Shown: positions 22,263-33,306 of the stretch, in pieces
Position numbering within the stretch: position 1 is the stretch's first letter
How the letters are laid out: each line of letters opens with the position of its first letter
Assembly (NCBI GenBank): GCA_963281255.1
Contig: OY725492.1
Location: 930,001-994,000, forward strand
DNA: 64,000 nucleotides
DNA from: Aphrocallistes beatrix
Lineage: Eukaryota; Porifera; Hexactinellida; Sceptrulophora; Aphrocallistidae
Direction of reading: 5' to 3'
Position numbers and translations under genes: made by a program
Notes under the pieces: model-generated
Told to the model about the DNA's origin: nothing
The model's input: only the letters and a program-made list of their open reading frames with translations
Databases searched by the model: none

Positions 22263-22278
22263 TGGTAGCAGAGAGTGG
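22263..22278 (+). promoter_or_regulatory. Primer binding site, tRNA-iMet type
   Basis: TGGTAGCAGAG is the complement of the 3' end of animal initiator tRNA-Met (known sequence), followed by a near match. It starts one base after the LTR. Confidence 0.75.
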
Positions 22279-22285
22279 TTTTCAG

Positions 22286-23227
22286 ATGGCTAATTATGTG
22301 CACATCGACAAATTTGAGAGTGGCGATATCGACGATTTTATTGATCATTTCGAAATATGCTCATTAGCCAACGAATGGCCAGATGAGAAGAAAGCCCTAA
22401 TGATAGCAACATGCCTTAAGGGTGAGTCATTGGATGTATACAAGTCTCTTCACCCGGATGATAGAAAAGTATACGATACAGTTAAGACGAAGTTAAGAAA
22501 TGCGTTTAAACCAGAGGATATTAAATTCACCTCGTTAAGTGAGTTCCACCAACGCACAATGCACCCAGATGAAACGCCTCAGAAATATCTTTATGAGCTT
22601 AAGCGTTTGCTACAGAAAGCTTTTCCAGAAATGGTTGAAGGTGCAAGGGAACAACTCCTGTTTGAACAATATATTCGAGGCCTTCCTAGGTATGTTTATG
22701 AAAATATTCGCGTATCCCCAGATGTTAAGACTACAGAAGATGCTTTGAAAAGAGCTCAAGTGGTCATACGTATGCACAGCGAGAATTCTAATCAAGATTT
22801 AGATGGTGTAGCTGCCGTGAGCATTGGGAAAGAGTCTAAACAGGAAGAAGAGAAAATCAAGTGCGAGAAAGGGTTCTCTCAAGAAGCCATAGACGCAGCG
22901 GTCAAGGCTATTACAGAGAAAATGACATTAACTAATACTGATAGGAGTGATTATGCATGCACAATACAGAGAGGGGTACAAAGAGGTGGTCGGATCTTTT
23001 CAGAAGGCAGGAAGCCAAGAGAATTGAGATGCTTTGCTTGTGGAGAAAGAGGTCATTATGCCCAAGCCTGCCCCTCTTCTAGTCGTACTGTTAGAAAACA
23101 GCTTCGTTGTTATAATTGTGATCAATTAGGACACGTAATGAAGTATTGTCAGGAACCACCAATTGGACATGCTTTAAACTTCCGGGGACCTGTTGGAAGA
23201 GCCGAGACAAGGTCCCAGAGGTTGTAA
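22286..23227 (+). CDS. Gypsy B gag
   Basis: A 313-codon intact frame beginning 25 bases after the 5' LTR. The capsid-like region includes IDDFIDHFEI and CLKGESLDVY. Two zinc knuckles follow, CFACGERGHYAQAC and CYNCDQLGHVMKYC. The pol frame overlaps the last 80 bases in another frame, so a frameshift between gag and pol would be needed for expression. Role: forms the particle that packages element RNA. Confidence 0.88.
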   Translation: MANYVHIDKFESGDIDDFIDHFEICSLANEWPDEKKALMIATCLKGESLDVYKSLHPDDRKVYDTVKTKLRNAFKPEDIKFTSLSEFHQRTMHPDETPQKYLYELKRLLQKAFPEMVEGAREQLLFEQYIRGLPRYVYENIRVSPDVKTTEDALKRAQVVIRMHSENSNQDLDGVAAVSIGKESKQEEEKIKCEKGFSQEAIDAAVKAITEKMTLTNTDRSDYACTIQRGVQRGGRIFSEGRKPRELRCFACGERGHYAQACPSSSRTVRKQLRCYNCDQLGHVMKYCQEPPIGHALNFRGPVGRAETRSQRL

Positions 23228-25163
23228 ACATGGCTCACTCAAACTTCTACAACAGTACAATTATGAATAAACCATCCGTTGCGCTGTGCAAACCAGCTCA
23301 ACCCTTATACGTTCTAGCGAAAATCGAAGATATCGAGTGCAAAGTTATGCTGGATAGTGGTTCTTCTGTCAGTTTAATGTCGGTTGACATATTTAGAAGA
23401 GTCAAAGATACCAGGCACACACCTGCAGAACAGCTATTGTTAACTGCCTCAGGAAATAAGATGCAGTCTTTGGGGAAGTTGAATTGGAAAGTTTACGATA
23501 GTCTCTTCTCTCATTACAGACTGCATATTAGGAGTGGATTTTCTGGTGAGTCATCGAATTAATCTTGACTTCGCGAGAAGAGTTGTAATGGGTCCTAGCT
23601 TTGGTTCAATAAATGCTTTCGATTTTCGAGAGAATCATGATTTCAGGAATCATTCGTGTCCAATTCACGCACAAAATTACCCTGAAGTATATGCAGCAGT
23701 GAAGTCAGTGGATGAATTTGAAGATGGAGAATGGGAATGTCTGGGAGCTGTTCCAAATTATAATACTTTACCAACTATTGAGTATCCAGCTACAGCTCTA
23801 GGGTTTTCGGATATTATCGAGGAATTTCAAGATCTTTTCTCGTCTGTTCCCGGGTTAGCAAATGTCGATCCTTTTTCTATACGAACTGGTAATGCAAACC
23901 CTGTAAAATTACCACCTAGAATGGCACCCCAATCCTTCCAACAGGAACTCAATTCTCAGATTGAGGAGATGCTAAGAAAAGATGTTATTAGGGTATCAAA
24001 TAGTCCGTGGATGGCTCCTCCTGTTATGGTTAAAAAGAAAGATGGTACTATTCGATTTTGTATTGACTACAGGAATTTGAACAAAATTACTCAAAAAGAT
24101 GCATATCCACTACCCCTCCCGAATCAGGTTCAAGATAAGCTAAGTGGGATGAATTTCTTTTCAAAGCTAGACCTAAATTCAGGCTATTGGCAAATACCCA
24201 TCCTGGAATCGGATAAGGAGAAAACTGCATTTTCCCCAGGGCCCGGAATGGGGCTTTACGAATTTAACGTGCTTCCGTTTGGACTCACCAGTGGACCAAG
24301 TCTTTTTTCAAAGAGTCATGGATCAGATCTTGAAAGGACTCGGAAATTGTAAAGATAATTTCATTGATGATATCCTGGTTTTTTCGCCGGATATGGAATT
24401 GCATAGGACGGCACTAAGGGATGAGTTCTTACGGCTCCGTAAAAGTAATTTAACCTTGCGCGGAAAGAAATGTGAAATTGGAAAACCATCTGTTACATAT
24501 TTAGGTCATACTTTTTCTTCTATGGGCATGTCGCCAGAACCTTCGAAAGTGGAATCAATTGTCAATTGGGTACCACCCGAAAGTCAGAAGGAATTAAGGC
24601 GATTCCTGGGATTGGTGAATTATTACCGGAGATACATTGACAAATGTGCTTCAATAACCGAACCATTGAATTCGATGTTGGCTAAAGATGTTGTGTTCGA
24701 ATGGACAGAAAAAGCTGATATAGCATTTAACAGATTAAAAGAATTGTTAGCATCGCACCCCGTTTTAGTTTGTCCCGATTTCTCCAAAAAGTTTATATTA
24801 TGTACGGATGCTAGTGGGACTGGATTAGGCGCGGTTTTAGAACAAGAAGGAAGAGTGATAGCTTATTACAGTAGAGGATTGAGAAAAGCTGAGAAAAACT
24901 ATAGCACCGTTGAACTAGAGTGTTTAGCAGTGGTAGAATCAGTGAAACGTTTCAGGCATTACCTATTAGGACGGCCATTTGAAGTACTCACAGACCACAA
25001 GCCTCTAGAATGGCTCGCTAAACAGAAGTGTGTAGGAAGACTGTGGCGCTGGGATGTTATGTTACAAGAGTATGATTTCTTAATCAAGTATCGACAAGGA
25101 GTGGAAAATGATAATGCTGACGCACTATCTCGCTGCTCACCGTCTACTACGAGCATTGAATAG
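23146..25163 (+). pseudogene. Gypsy B protease, reverse transcriptase and RNase H (frames shifted)
   Basis: Protease: VMLDSGSSVSLM near 23347. RT: DGTIRFCIDYRNLNK, KLDLNSGYWQIP, LPFGL, and FIDDILVFS as the catalytic motif near 24370. RNase H: CTDASGTGLGAVLEQ, YYSRGLRKAEKNYS, LTDHKPLEWL, DNADALSRC. Frame shifts occur near 23535 and 24290, and a stop (25161-25163) ends RNase H. All catalytic motifs survive, which suggests few and recent lesions. Confidence 0.88.
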
Positions 25164-25228
25164 AAAGTGAGCGAAAGTCTCAGTATAATGGACAATGTGC
25201 TTTAACGGAACTAATACAGTTACCTACA

Positions 25229-26889
25229 ATGGAAACGATTAGACGCGAACAGCTCAATGATCACGTGCTAGGCAAAGTTTGTTATGAACTGGAGATGATC
25301 TCGCCTTCCATGCGTTTTACTAGTTTCGAGTGGAACCAACCATTACTGAAGCGGTATAAACAGATACAATCACAGTTGCAGTTAGTGAATGGGGTTGTTG
25401 TTCGTAATTATAAGATCGAGCCATTCTCAAATCTTCAGAGCGTCATCGTTGCCCCTGATAGTATGAAACAAGAATTTCTATCGCAAGCACACGACGATTC
25501 TAGCCATCAGGGAATTGAGCGCACCCTCACTCGTTTAAAATCACGCTATTTTTGGGTTGGTATAGGATCTGATGTTAATGACTATGTGACGTCATGTGAA
25601 ACTTGCCAAAAAGCGAAACTCCCTCTTCCAGTCAAAGCTCCTTTAGTAAATACGCCTATCGGCAGACCACTTCAATTACTACAAGTAGATGTCCTGGAAG
25701 TAGTTTAAAGGGAAATCGGTATATTTTGGTGGTTGAAGATTCATTCACAAAGTGGCTTGAATGTTATCCGATGCCAGATCAAAGGGCAGAGACAATTACT
25801 GAAATATTGGTTGATATTATTTCAAGACTTGGCATTCCTGAATTTCTACATTCAGATCAGGGCAGAAATTTTGAGTCGAGACTGTTAAAGGAAACCTGTA
25901 AATCACTTGGGATACGGAAGACACACACTACGCCTTACCACCCACAGGGGAATTCCTTGGTGGAGAGGAGTAATCGAACAGTGCTTCAGATGCTTCGCTG
26001 TTATGTAGAAAGAAACGATGACTGGGAGAAGTATTTACACTTAGTTTTATATGCGTATAGAACTTCTAAACACTCCAGTACAGGGGTTTCGCCATTTCAA
26101 CTAATGTACGGACGAGGTGCACAAAGTAGTTTTCAGTTAGAGACAACTCCGGAACAAGACCCGACTTCTTATGAACGCTTCCTGCGTAGGAAAGTATTCG
26201 AAATTAGAGAGTTTGTGGAGGGTCAATTAATCCAAGCACAAAAACGGCAAAAGGAATACTATGACACACGTGCTAACCTGGAAGATACTATTAGATTTAA
26301 GGTTGGTGACACTGTATGGCTATCTGTTCCTCACATAGGAGTGGCGAAGAAGTTTGATAGCAGATGGGAAGGTGGATGGGAGGTAGCCGAAATAAAGGGT
26401 CCAGTTAATGTATTGATTACTAATGCTGACGGAAGAGTTAGGGTAGTTCATGTAAATCAACTACAGCCACGAGTCAGACGAAGGGAACCCCCAGATCGGT
26501 TATCAAACCCCTCTCGTCTCGCCCCACAGAATACTCCTGCTCGGCACAAGATTTCAAATGAAGGGACACAAAGGCAAAATAGTACCCTACGAGAGGATGA
26601 GTATCTTTCTACTGATACAAGTTCTAACACCATGCCAAGTGTTTTTATGGATACAAATTCCAGCACCATACCGAATACTTCACGACTTAATACGTCATCC
26701 AACGAGTCGTTTTACACTGATTTGCAACTCCCAGATCATGATCAGAGCCTTGTGTTCTCAAGCTCAACCCCGAAGAAAGCCAGTTCTATGGATGTAAACA
26801 ACAACCCTTATGAAAAATTAGATGAGGCTTATGAAAGACCTCAACGCCAAAGGCGTTTGCCGAGGTACCTTGAGGATTACCAATTATAA
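25229..26889 (+). pseudogene. Gypsy B integrase (frame shifted)
   Basis: Zinc finger: H-D-D-S-S-H-Q-G-I, then SRYFWVGIGSDV and CETCQKAK (frame ending 25708). Core: Asp in LLQVDVLEV, then a shift near 25690, VEDSFTKWLECYP, Asp in LHSDQGRNFES, Glu in GNSLVERSNRTV. A C-terminal region (VGDTVWLSVP) and a Ser/Thr-rich tail ending PRYLEDYQL follow. The DD-E triad is complete. Role: inserts element cDNA into the genome. Confidence 0.88.
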
Positions 26890-26923
26890 GGCCGCAAGGT
26901 TTATCTTCCTAACGGGGAAGGAA

Positions 26924-27118
26924 TATAGTATAGTTAACTGTAGTCCGTAATAGATCCTAATTACGAAGTAAATTGTTAACAAACCAATGAGGTTTGTTTA
27001 ATAGCTAATTGATATTCTTTGGCGGTTTATAGGCAGAACTTTATCAAGTATTCATTACTGTGTTTGATTTGGTGTTCTTTGGATATTAAATAGATAGTAT
27101 CGATTAGCTATTGTTATA
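26924..27118 (+). repeat. Gypsy B 3' LTR
   Basis: Differs from the 5' LTR only near 27037-27060, where about ten extra bases are present. Confidence 0.9.
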
Positions 27119-27720
27119 GATGTAGTAGAAGCAGGAGGAGGCAACTTTGCTGACCTGAGTAGACATTGAGAGGGTATTGTCGAGCCAAGTTCCAAGATTC
27201 AGTACTTCTTTGGAAGAAGAGATTCTCGACTCACCAACAGAGATGCTATCAGTTTGAACCTTAGATAGTTGTTGACGAGTCCCTATTATAAGGAACTCAG
27301 TCTTGGTGTCATTGATAAGCAACTTGTTGGTGAGGAGCCAGGAACGGATCGCGGAGATGCAAGATTGGATGGCGGAGAAAGCAGATTCTTCAGAAGAGAT
27401 GGAACCGGGTTTAAAAGAAAGACAGACCTGAGTATCGTCGGCATAGCAGTGCATGTCGGGGAGGTGGGACCTAATGAGGTCGAATAGAGGACTAGTATAG
27501 AGGCTAAAGAGAAGCGGACCAAGACAAGAACCCTGAGGAACTTCGTGTTGGACCGGGATATTGGAGGAACTAGAACCCTTAATCGAGACGAATTGAGTCC
27601 TACCAGAGAGGTAAGATTCAAACCAAGCAGAGAAGAGCCGCAAATGCCGAAATGAGACTGGAGACGGTTGAGTAAGATGGTATGGTCGACAAATTCAACG
27701 CTGCGTCCCGCTTTTATCAT
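27119..27720 (-). mobile_element. LINE RT part upstream of the gypsy B insertion
   Basis: Minus-strand frames (27104-27643 and an overlapping one to 27720) encode RT motifs: VDHTILLNRLQSHFG, LGPLLFSLYTSPL, and the catalytic HCYADDTQVCL. WLLTNKLLINDTKTEFL and LGTWLDNTLSM follow. The protein runs on into 22076-21533 once the gypsy is removed. No endonuclease domain is visible upstream, so the copy is 5'-truncated. One frame shift lies near 27640. Confidence 0.85.
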
Positions 27721-28195
27721 GGCTCAGGTTGGCTGTATGTTTATTGTATACTAATTAATCATTAAATACAAAATGGATTGTGTGTAAATCTTCATTAATA
27801 CAGGCTAATTTATTATCAGTAACTATGCAAAATTTTAGATTGACTATTTTTATTTTTTCATTCTCGCAATTCGCATGCGATATCCGCAGGCGTATAATTA
27901 CGTGTATGTCTTATCCGCATGCGGATTAAATTTTTTAATACCTCCATCTATCTGCGCATACCTGCGTATTTGGACCAAGACCAAGTCAGCTATTTATATC
28001 CTTGTGTAGGTAGGCGTATGCGCCCAGTACTTTTCAATACCTCTTAGTATGAATTTAAATACATGGGTAAGTATAGCTCCATAAACTTTCAATCAACCTC
28101 TGTTTGTTTGATATTTGGTTATCTATTTCTTAAATATTTTTCTAGCTAACTACAAAGCATCAGTTCTCTACACCTTTTGACATATAATTACTATA

Positions 28196-29770
28196 TCATA
28201 GTCTACTCTAATAATGCCTCACAGTAGACTGATAATGGACTAGGGATGAAGTAGTAACCGAATGGGTTAATACACGATTAGCCTAAAATCGTTTACCATG
28301 TAGGATAGGCATTAAGAATGTATTAACAGCATATATAAACATGGTATCAAAGTACATATATCCGTTGGAAATATTTCGATTAGTCATCATATCATTGCGC
28401 AACAGGTCATTAAGGACAATTTTAGCGATTTTCTAAGCTGTTTTAACCCTATTTCTAAATGGTATTAAGGTATGATTTTTGTGTAAAACCAAGATTAGTA
28501 CAAGGTGATTTGAAAATTTAGAACTTTTCAATGGAATGTTATTACATTCCTGCGTTACTGTAGTAAAGCATTTTGGTCAGTTTGGGCCATTTCATGCAAA
28601 CTATAATTATTAGAGCTTCAAATTTGATTATGTTTGATAGGCAATGGACTACTTTCTATTAGGTGATAATACAACTTGAACTTCTAAATTCAACGAGTTT
28701 TGAGTTATGGGTAGATTTTAAGAATGTGACCAAAACAATAAATTGTCGCATAACTCTGTAGTCTGTGAATTTAGAAGTTAAATTTGTACTACAGTGGAAC
28801 CTCCGTAATCCGACACCTCTGTAATCCGACACCTCTGTAATCCGACATTTCTCTAAACCGACATTATTTCTGTTCACGGATCGTTTTTCTATAGGAAACA
28901 ACCTCTATAATCCGACACCTCGCTATTCCGGAATCCGACAATTTAATGATTACCAGTAATGCAAATTCGACCTGTATAATCCGACAATTTTTTCGTCTAT
29001 CAAATAATGTCGGATTATGGAGGTTATTTTACCTCCATAATCCGACAAATTATTCTTCTTTCAAAAAATGTCGGATTATGGAGGGGTTATTTTACCTCTT
29101 TGATCAGACAAATTATTCGTCTGTCAAATTTTGTCTGATTGTGGAGGTTATTTTACCTCCATAATCCGACATTTTGCTGATTTTCCACAAATGTCGGATT
29201 ATGGAGGTTATTCGATAATCCGACAATTTGCTAATCCGACATTTTTTTCGTTTCCCATTGAATGTCGGATTATGGAGGTTCCACTGTATTACCTAATAGG
29301 AAGTAGCCAATTGCCTATCAAATACGATCAAATTTGAAGATCTAGTTCTTACAGTTTGCACGAAATGGCCCAAACTGACCAAAATGCTTTACCATAGCAA
29401 CGCAGGAATGTAGCAACATTCCATTGAAAAATTCTAAATTTTTCAAATCAACAAGTACTAATCTTAGTTCTATACAAAAACTCTACCTTATTAACATTTA
29501 GAAGTAGGCTTAAAACAGCTTAGAAAATTGCCAAAATCGTGCATAAAATGACCTGTTGCGCAATGATATCATGACTAATAGAAATTTTGACAACGGATAT
29601 ATGTACTTTGATGCTATGTTTATATATGCTGGTAATACATTCTTAATGCCTATCCTACATGATGAACGATTTTAGGCTAATCGTGTATTAATCCATTCGG
29701 CTATTACTGCATCCTTGGTTATTTTATTGTGAGGCATTATTAGAGTAGGCTATGATTATATCTTTTGATT
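28196..29770. mobile_element. Large foldback element (FB) with about 500-bp arms
   Basis: Left arm from TCATAGTCTACTCTAATAAT through GCCTCACAGTA, ATACACGATTAGCCTAAAAT, AACAGCATATATAAACATGG and GCGCAACAGGTCATT to CTATTAGGTGATAAT. The right arm (29289-29770) is its inverted copy at roughly 80-90 percent by eye, ending GTGAGGCATTATTAGAGTAG. A pogo-like MITE (28792-29286) sits near the apex. A half copy lies at 55674-56035 and a relic at 11510-11765. Non-coding. Confidence 0.85.
28792..29286. repeat. pogo-like MITE inside FB, with internal repeats
   Basis: Termini CAGTGGAACCTCCGTAATCC and its inverse, flanked by TA. The inside repeats CCTCCATAATCCGACA and TGTCGGATTATGGAGG many times in both orientations, so the whole element is a chain of terminal-repeat-like units. 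Confidence 0.85.
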
Positions 29771-29882
29771 TATTATTAGCTTCTCTACTATCTCTTCTAT
29801 GATATCCACTGTTATGTTTCCAGATGTAGAGTAACTATTCCCCAGATCTTGTAAAATCTGAACCTGTCTAGTAGTCCAGATT

Positions 29883-30684
29883 TTAAATCAACAACTTGAT
29901 GATTCTGAGAAGAACAATAGTTGGTCCGAGACAGGACCAGTTCATTAAAGATGGTAGTAGCCCATTGAAATGGGACAAGGGTTCCACCTTTTCGGTGACG
30001 GATTTATAGTTGCCAGAAAACGGTGCAAAATACAGCATGCCTCCTGTAACGATGAATGAAAGCTTAAAACATATGTACCTTGGAACTACTGAAAAATGTT
30101 CTTCTCGAATATCGTGCCTGATGAAATCATAGCAATTGATGATATAGTAGTACTTTACCACTTCTATTAGAAGATGAAAATGATATCTTGTATATTTCAA
30201 TTGTCATCAAACAAACAGGCTGCTAAGAAGGAAAGATATCATAGTAAAGCATGTGGCAAAGTCTCTAATACTTGGAATATACATACTAGTTAAACGACTC
30301 ACTACCCTGTTTTATATATCATTCTACTGAAATAATAAATGTATATTATTATTATTCTCAGTTCAATTCTTGATGATCAGTTGGCAAGACTTCCTCTACT
30401 GTAGAAACAGCTCTGCCCAGTACAGTGTGGGAAGAGTGAATACATCGTAGCAACACGATAGTCTTCGGACATAAGGTCACACAGCTTGGCGCGTGAGGAA
30501 AGTACGATGTTGAAAGAAATCGATACTGGAGAGGTATTAGCCGACTACTTATGCAAGTGGTGCACAGACCAGAGTTTAAAAGATATCTCCCTGAAATCTT
30601 TTGTGAAGCTGCGAACATATATGTAGATGTGTATCTACTCATACAATTTTCAATATATGCTAAATCATCATCACTACGTAGCAT
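29883..30684 (+). pseudogene. Degenerate coding relic of unknown family
   Basis: Plus-strand fragments read like protein with interspersed stops. Near 30036: MPPVTMNESLKHMYLG. Near 30450-30680: NTIVFGHKVTQLG, a stop, then RYWRGISRLLMQVVH and FKRYLPEIFCEAANIYVDVY. I do not recognise the family. It could be an old transposase or host pseudogene. Minus-strand frames of about 105 codons in the same place are probably shadows. Confidence 0.3.
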
Positions 30685-30720
30685 TTTGTGAATTCATTCT
30701 TTTGCATATTGCACAAAAAC

Positions 30721-31144
30721 TAGAAGAGCTAGAAACTTGAGATTTAAAACACTGGTGAAATATGAGGCTCTATAAAACATATTTCATTCCTACATCTATC
30801 AGGCATAGTCCCTCTGAGCAATTTGCGATTAAAAATTTTGTCGTGTCATCATCGCCTAATTTTAATGATAAATATTCGAGCTCAAATTTTGATAGTTTGA
30901 GATAAACAATTGTTCAATAAAGTGTTCAATATAGATGTCTCAGCAAAGTTGTCTTAATTAATTATGCTTACGTCATCATGATGACACAGCAATAATGATG
31001 AATGGTTAATAGAAATAAAATGATAAGAGATAGAAATAAACATATACTATTGTATAGTGTTCAGAATAGATGACTCTACAAAATTATGTTAATTAATTAT
31101 GCTGACGTCATCGTGATGACACAGCAATAATTATAAATGGCTAA
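30721..31144 (+). repeat. Dispersed repeat R-A, copy 2
   Basis: Same orientation and extent as 4459-4865, with palindromic ACGTCATCATGATGAC. Bases 31145-31846 hold only short unsupported frames. Confidence 0.7.
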
Positions 31145-31846
31145 TATAAAGTCAATAAAGTCATTTTTTTACTCGAAGTAACGTTTGTGAACGCATGCTA
31201 ATCATTAGAAACTATATTCTTCATTCAAATTTATACAGTGCAAAACCTTTATTGTCAGAGTAATCCCAGACGTCTAAAAGGCCCCTCCACGGACATTAAA
31301 ACTAAGCTCGTTCTACTTCCACCTTACATTATTTATTATTATCTTGCTAAACCTTCCTATTCTCCAACTACTTAGTAAAAGCCCAAAATCGTCACATGAG
31401 GTTTTGGGAAGTTTTTCAATTGCTAAACCTTGAGTCAGTCTAACTCGAGAGTTTTCATGCTACCGTGATTATTAACTTAACGGAAATCGACGTAGAATGG
31501 CCTCGGCAATAGCATTCTATACACTAAGGCAATGATGCGGTTCAGAATACGTGGACTAATGGACTAACTAACTAATAGTTACGAATGCTCGATTTTGATT
31601 AGATGAATCCTAGGCTCCAAAAACTAAAATACTACTTAATTAACTACAAGTATATATTGCATTTGGTCTACTATACCAAGTTCTATTTCAAATTTATAGT
31701 GATTGCTACACTCATCACACTACTCACACGAATTCATTACTTCAAAATACTATGGCCTGCATTGTGTCCGGTTGTACATCCAACTCGATTTTCAGTCACA
31801 TATCCAGTATTTGTGCTACCAGCTGTTAAATCTGTTAAATCCTCCT

Positions 31847-32199
31847 CAAGGCTGGATTCGGTTAACCGCCGTCAATCACGGTTAACGGTTAAGAAAATCT
31901 TGGATCGGTTAGTCGATCTGTTTTATTTTCTAAATATTTAGACTAATTTCATTGCTTTTCGATGGAGATTCATGAAAATTACTTCAAAAATTTTGATATT
32001 ACAATGTTATTTCTATTTTTCTAACCAAATAGTATATTTAGAGATCACTGAAAATTGTAAATTTTTCAATATCAGGTTAAATATTAGTCGACAAATCCAT
32101 ATTTATACTAATTAATATTGACATCGGTTAACCGGTTAACCGCCCTGGAGGAAACCAAAATAACCGACCCCGAATATCGGTTAACCAACCCCAGCCCTG
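31847..32199. repeat. hAT-like MITE
   Basis: Left end CAAGGCTGGATTCGGTTAAC and right end GGTTAACCAACCCCAGCCCTG are inverted versions of each other, with GGTTAACCG repeats inside. TCCTCCT flanks both ends (seven of the expected eight bases). Confidence 0.65.
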
Positions 32200-32721
32200 T
32201 CCTCCTGAAAGTGTTCATTCTATTGTTGAAACAATCAACTCTATGTATGTACTACTCCCCGGTACCAATTCGGATACAGTCATCAATATGGTAATCACAT
32301 ACTACCAGTACTATCACTGTCACTCATTGCTCCCTCTTCAAATACTGTTTATCAACATACCAGTGTCTTTAACTTTTAATATTTTATCAATACTTGTTGT
32401 ATTATCAAGTCGATATTTAATATGCGTTTATCCTTTAGTATATTCATTACGCGTTGTTCTACTGAATTCAATATTTATCAATAAGCTATATATCTCCTTA
32501 GAGTTGCGATTTTTAACTGGATAGTGGGGTACAGAGTAATCAATGTTAATACAAAGATTCTATCAGTTAATATATACTACATATATGAAAATTACTTATA
32601 TGACTATACAAGTTAATCAATGATTCAATGATTTTAGAACGCACCATTGCCTAATAGAATGAATGGTATGGATGTACCAGTATTTTCTTTATAAATCCCT
32701 ACTTGGACTTGGAGTCAAAGG

Positions 32722-32792
32722 TATAAATAGAAAATTCCCACTTTCATTTTCACTTTCAGTTCACTTTCAATTAACTTTCACTTTCACTTCAA
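32722..32792 (+). promoter_or_regulatory. Candidate gene B promoter: TATA box and ISRE-like array
   Basis: TATAAATA at 32722-32729 is followed within 12 bases by a run of CACTTTC/TTTCACTT units (32739-32792). Its minus strand reads GAAAATGAAAGTG and GAAAGTGAAAGT, matching GAAANNGAAA, the known binding pattern of interferon regulatory factors. The ATG of gene B is about 360 bases downstream. No acceptor needed for a 5'-UTR intron is obvious. A TATA box this far up implies a long leader, so the call is tentative. Confidence 0.45.
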
Positions 32793-33148
32793 CATTCCAA
32801 GTCCAATTAGAGATAAGGAAGCAATACGTATGATTAATAACGAGCAAATTTGATATTGCAAATTATAATGATGTTTAAATCTGAATTGCTTTAAATTGAT
32901 TTTAAATTATCCAATAAGTTAAATCCTTCTAAACCCAATTATATATTACTTTAAATTGGTTAAAAGAGATACACTATTGCAGTTACTAACTCCCCAAATT
33001 TGTAACTGATTCTTCCCTCATTATTAACATAAATCAATAAATTGATCAGAAGTACCATTTTCTGCTATCATACTTTAAGTTATATATTTATTACTTTTGT
33101 ACTGTAATGTATTTGTTTTGTATAGACTATATCGGTCATAGAATAAAA

Positions 33149-33209
33149 ATGGATCTGATACTGAAAATGTTTGTATTATTTTCTCTAACCACATCGGCAT
33201 TCAATCAAG
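33149..33209 (+). CDS. Gene B, signal-peptide exon
   Basis: ATG at 33149 opens 20 codons: MDLILKMFVLFSLTTSAFNQ, a typical secretory signal (short N-region, hydrophobic core, small residues before the cut). To join CTLD-1 in frame the exon must end in phase 1. The only fitting donor is AAG then GCAAGT at 33210, making this a GC-AG intron (33210-33306). The GT at 33214 would give phase 2 and break the frame. Two ruined copies of this exon lie at 43831 and 46561. Upstream bases 32800-33148 contain no other coding sequence. Confidence 0.8.
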
Positions 33210-33306
33210 GCAAGTAACTATAATTTTCTACTTTTACGTAATTATCTCTACCATACTTTAGTATGCACATTGTGATGATGAATGAACTTGTCTATTCTAT
33301 TTTTAG

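Larger units (their letters stand above)
22077..27118 (+). mobile_element. Ty3/gypsy LTR retrotransposon B, nested in LINE
   Basis: LTRs at 22077-22261 and 26924-27118 start TATAGTATAG and end GTTATA, and are identical apart from one short indel region. They are flanked by GATG at 22073-22076 and 27119-27122. The primer site TGGTAGCAGAGAGTGG begins at 22263 and agrees with the 3' end of animal initiator tRNA-Met. A polypurine tract GGGGAAGGAA precedes the right LTR. gag, protease, RT, RNase H and integrase are all present, but pol is split over five frames. Confidence 0.93.

Noticed and set aside
28792-29286. CRISPR-like array
   Set aside because: The repeated CCTCCATAATCCGACA units occur in both orientations with irregular spacing inside TA-flanked inverted termini; this is a MITE.
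33214-33219. GT donor for the gene B signal exon
   Set aside because: It would give phase 2 and shift CTLD-1 out of frame; the GC donor at 33210 fits.
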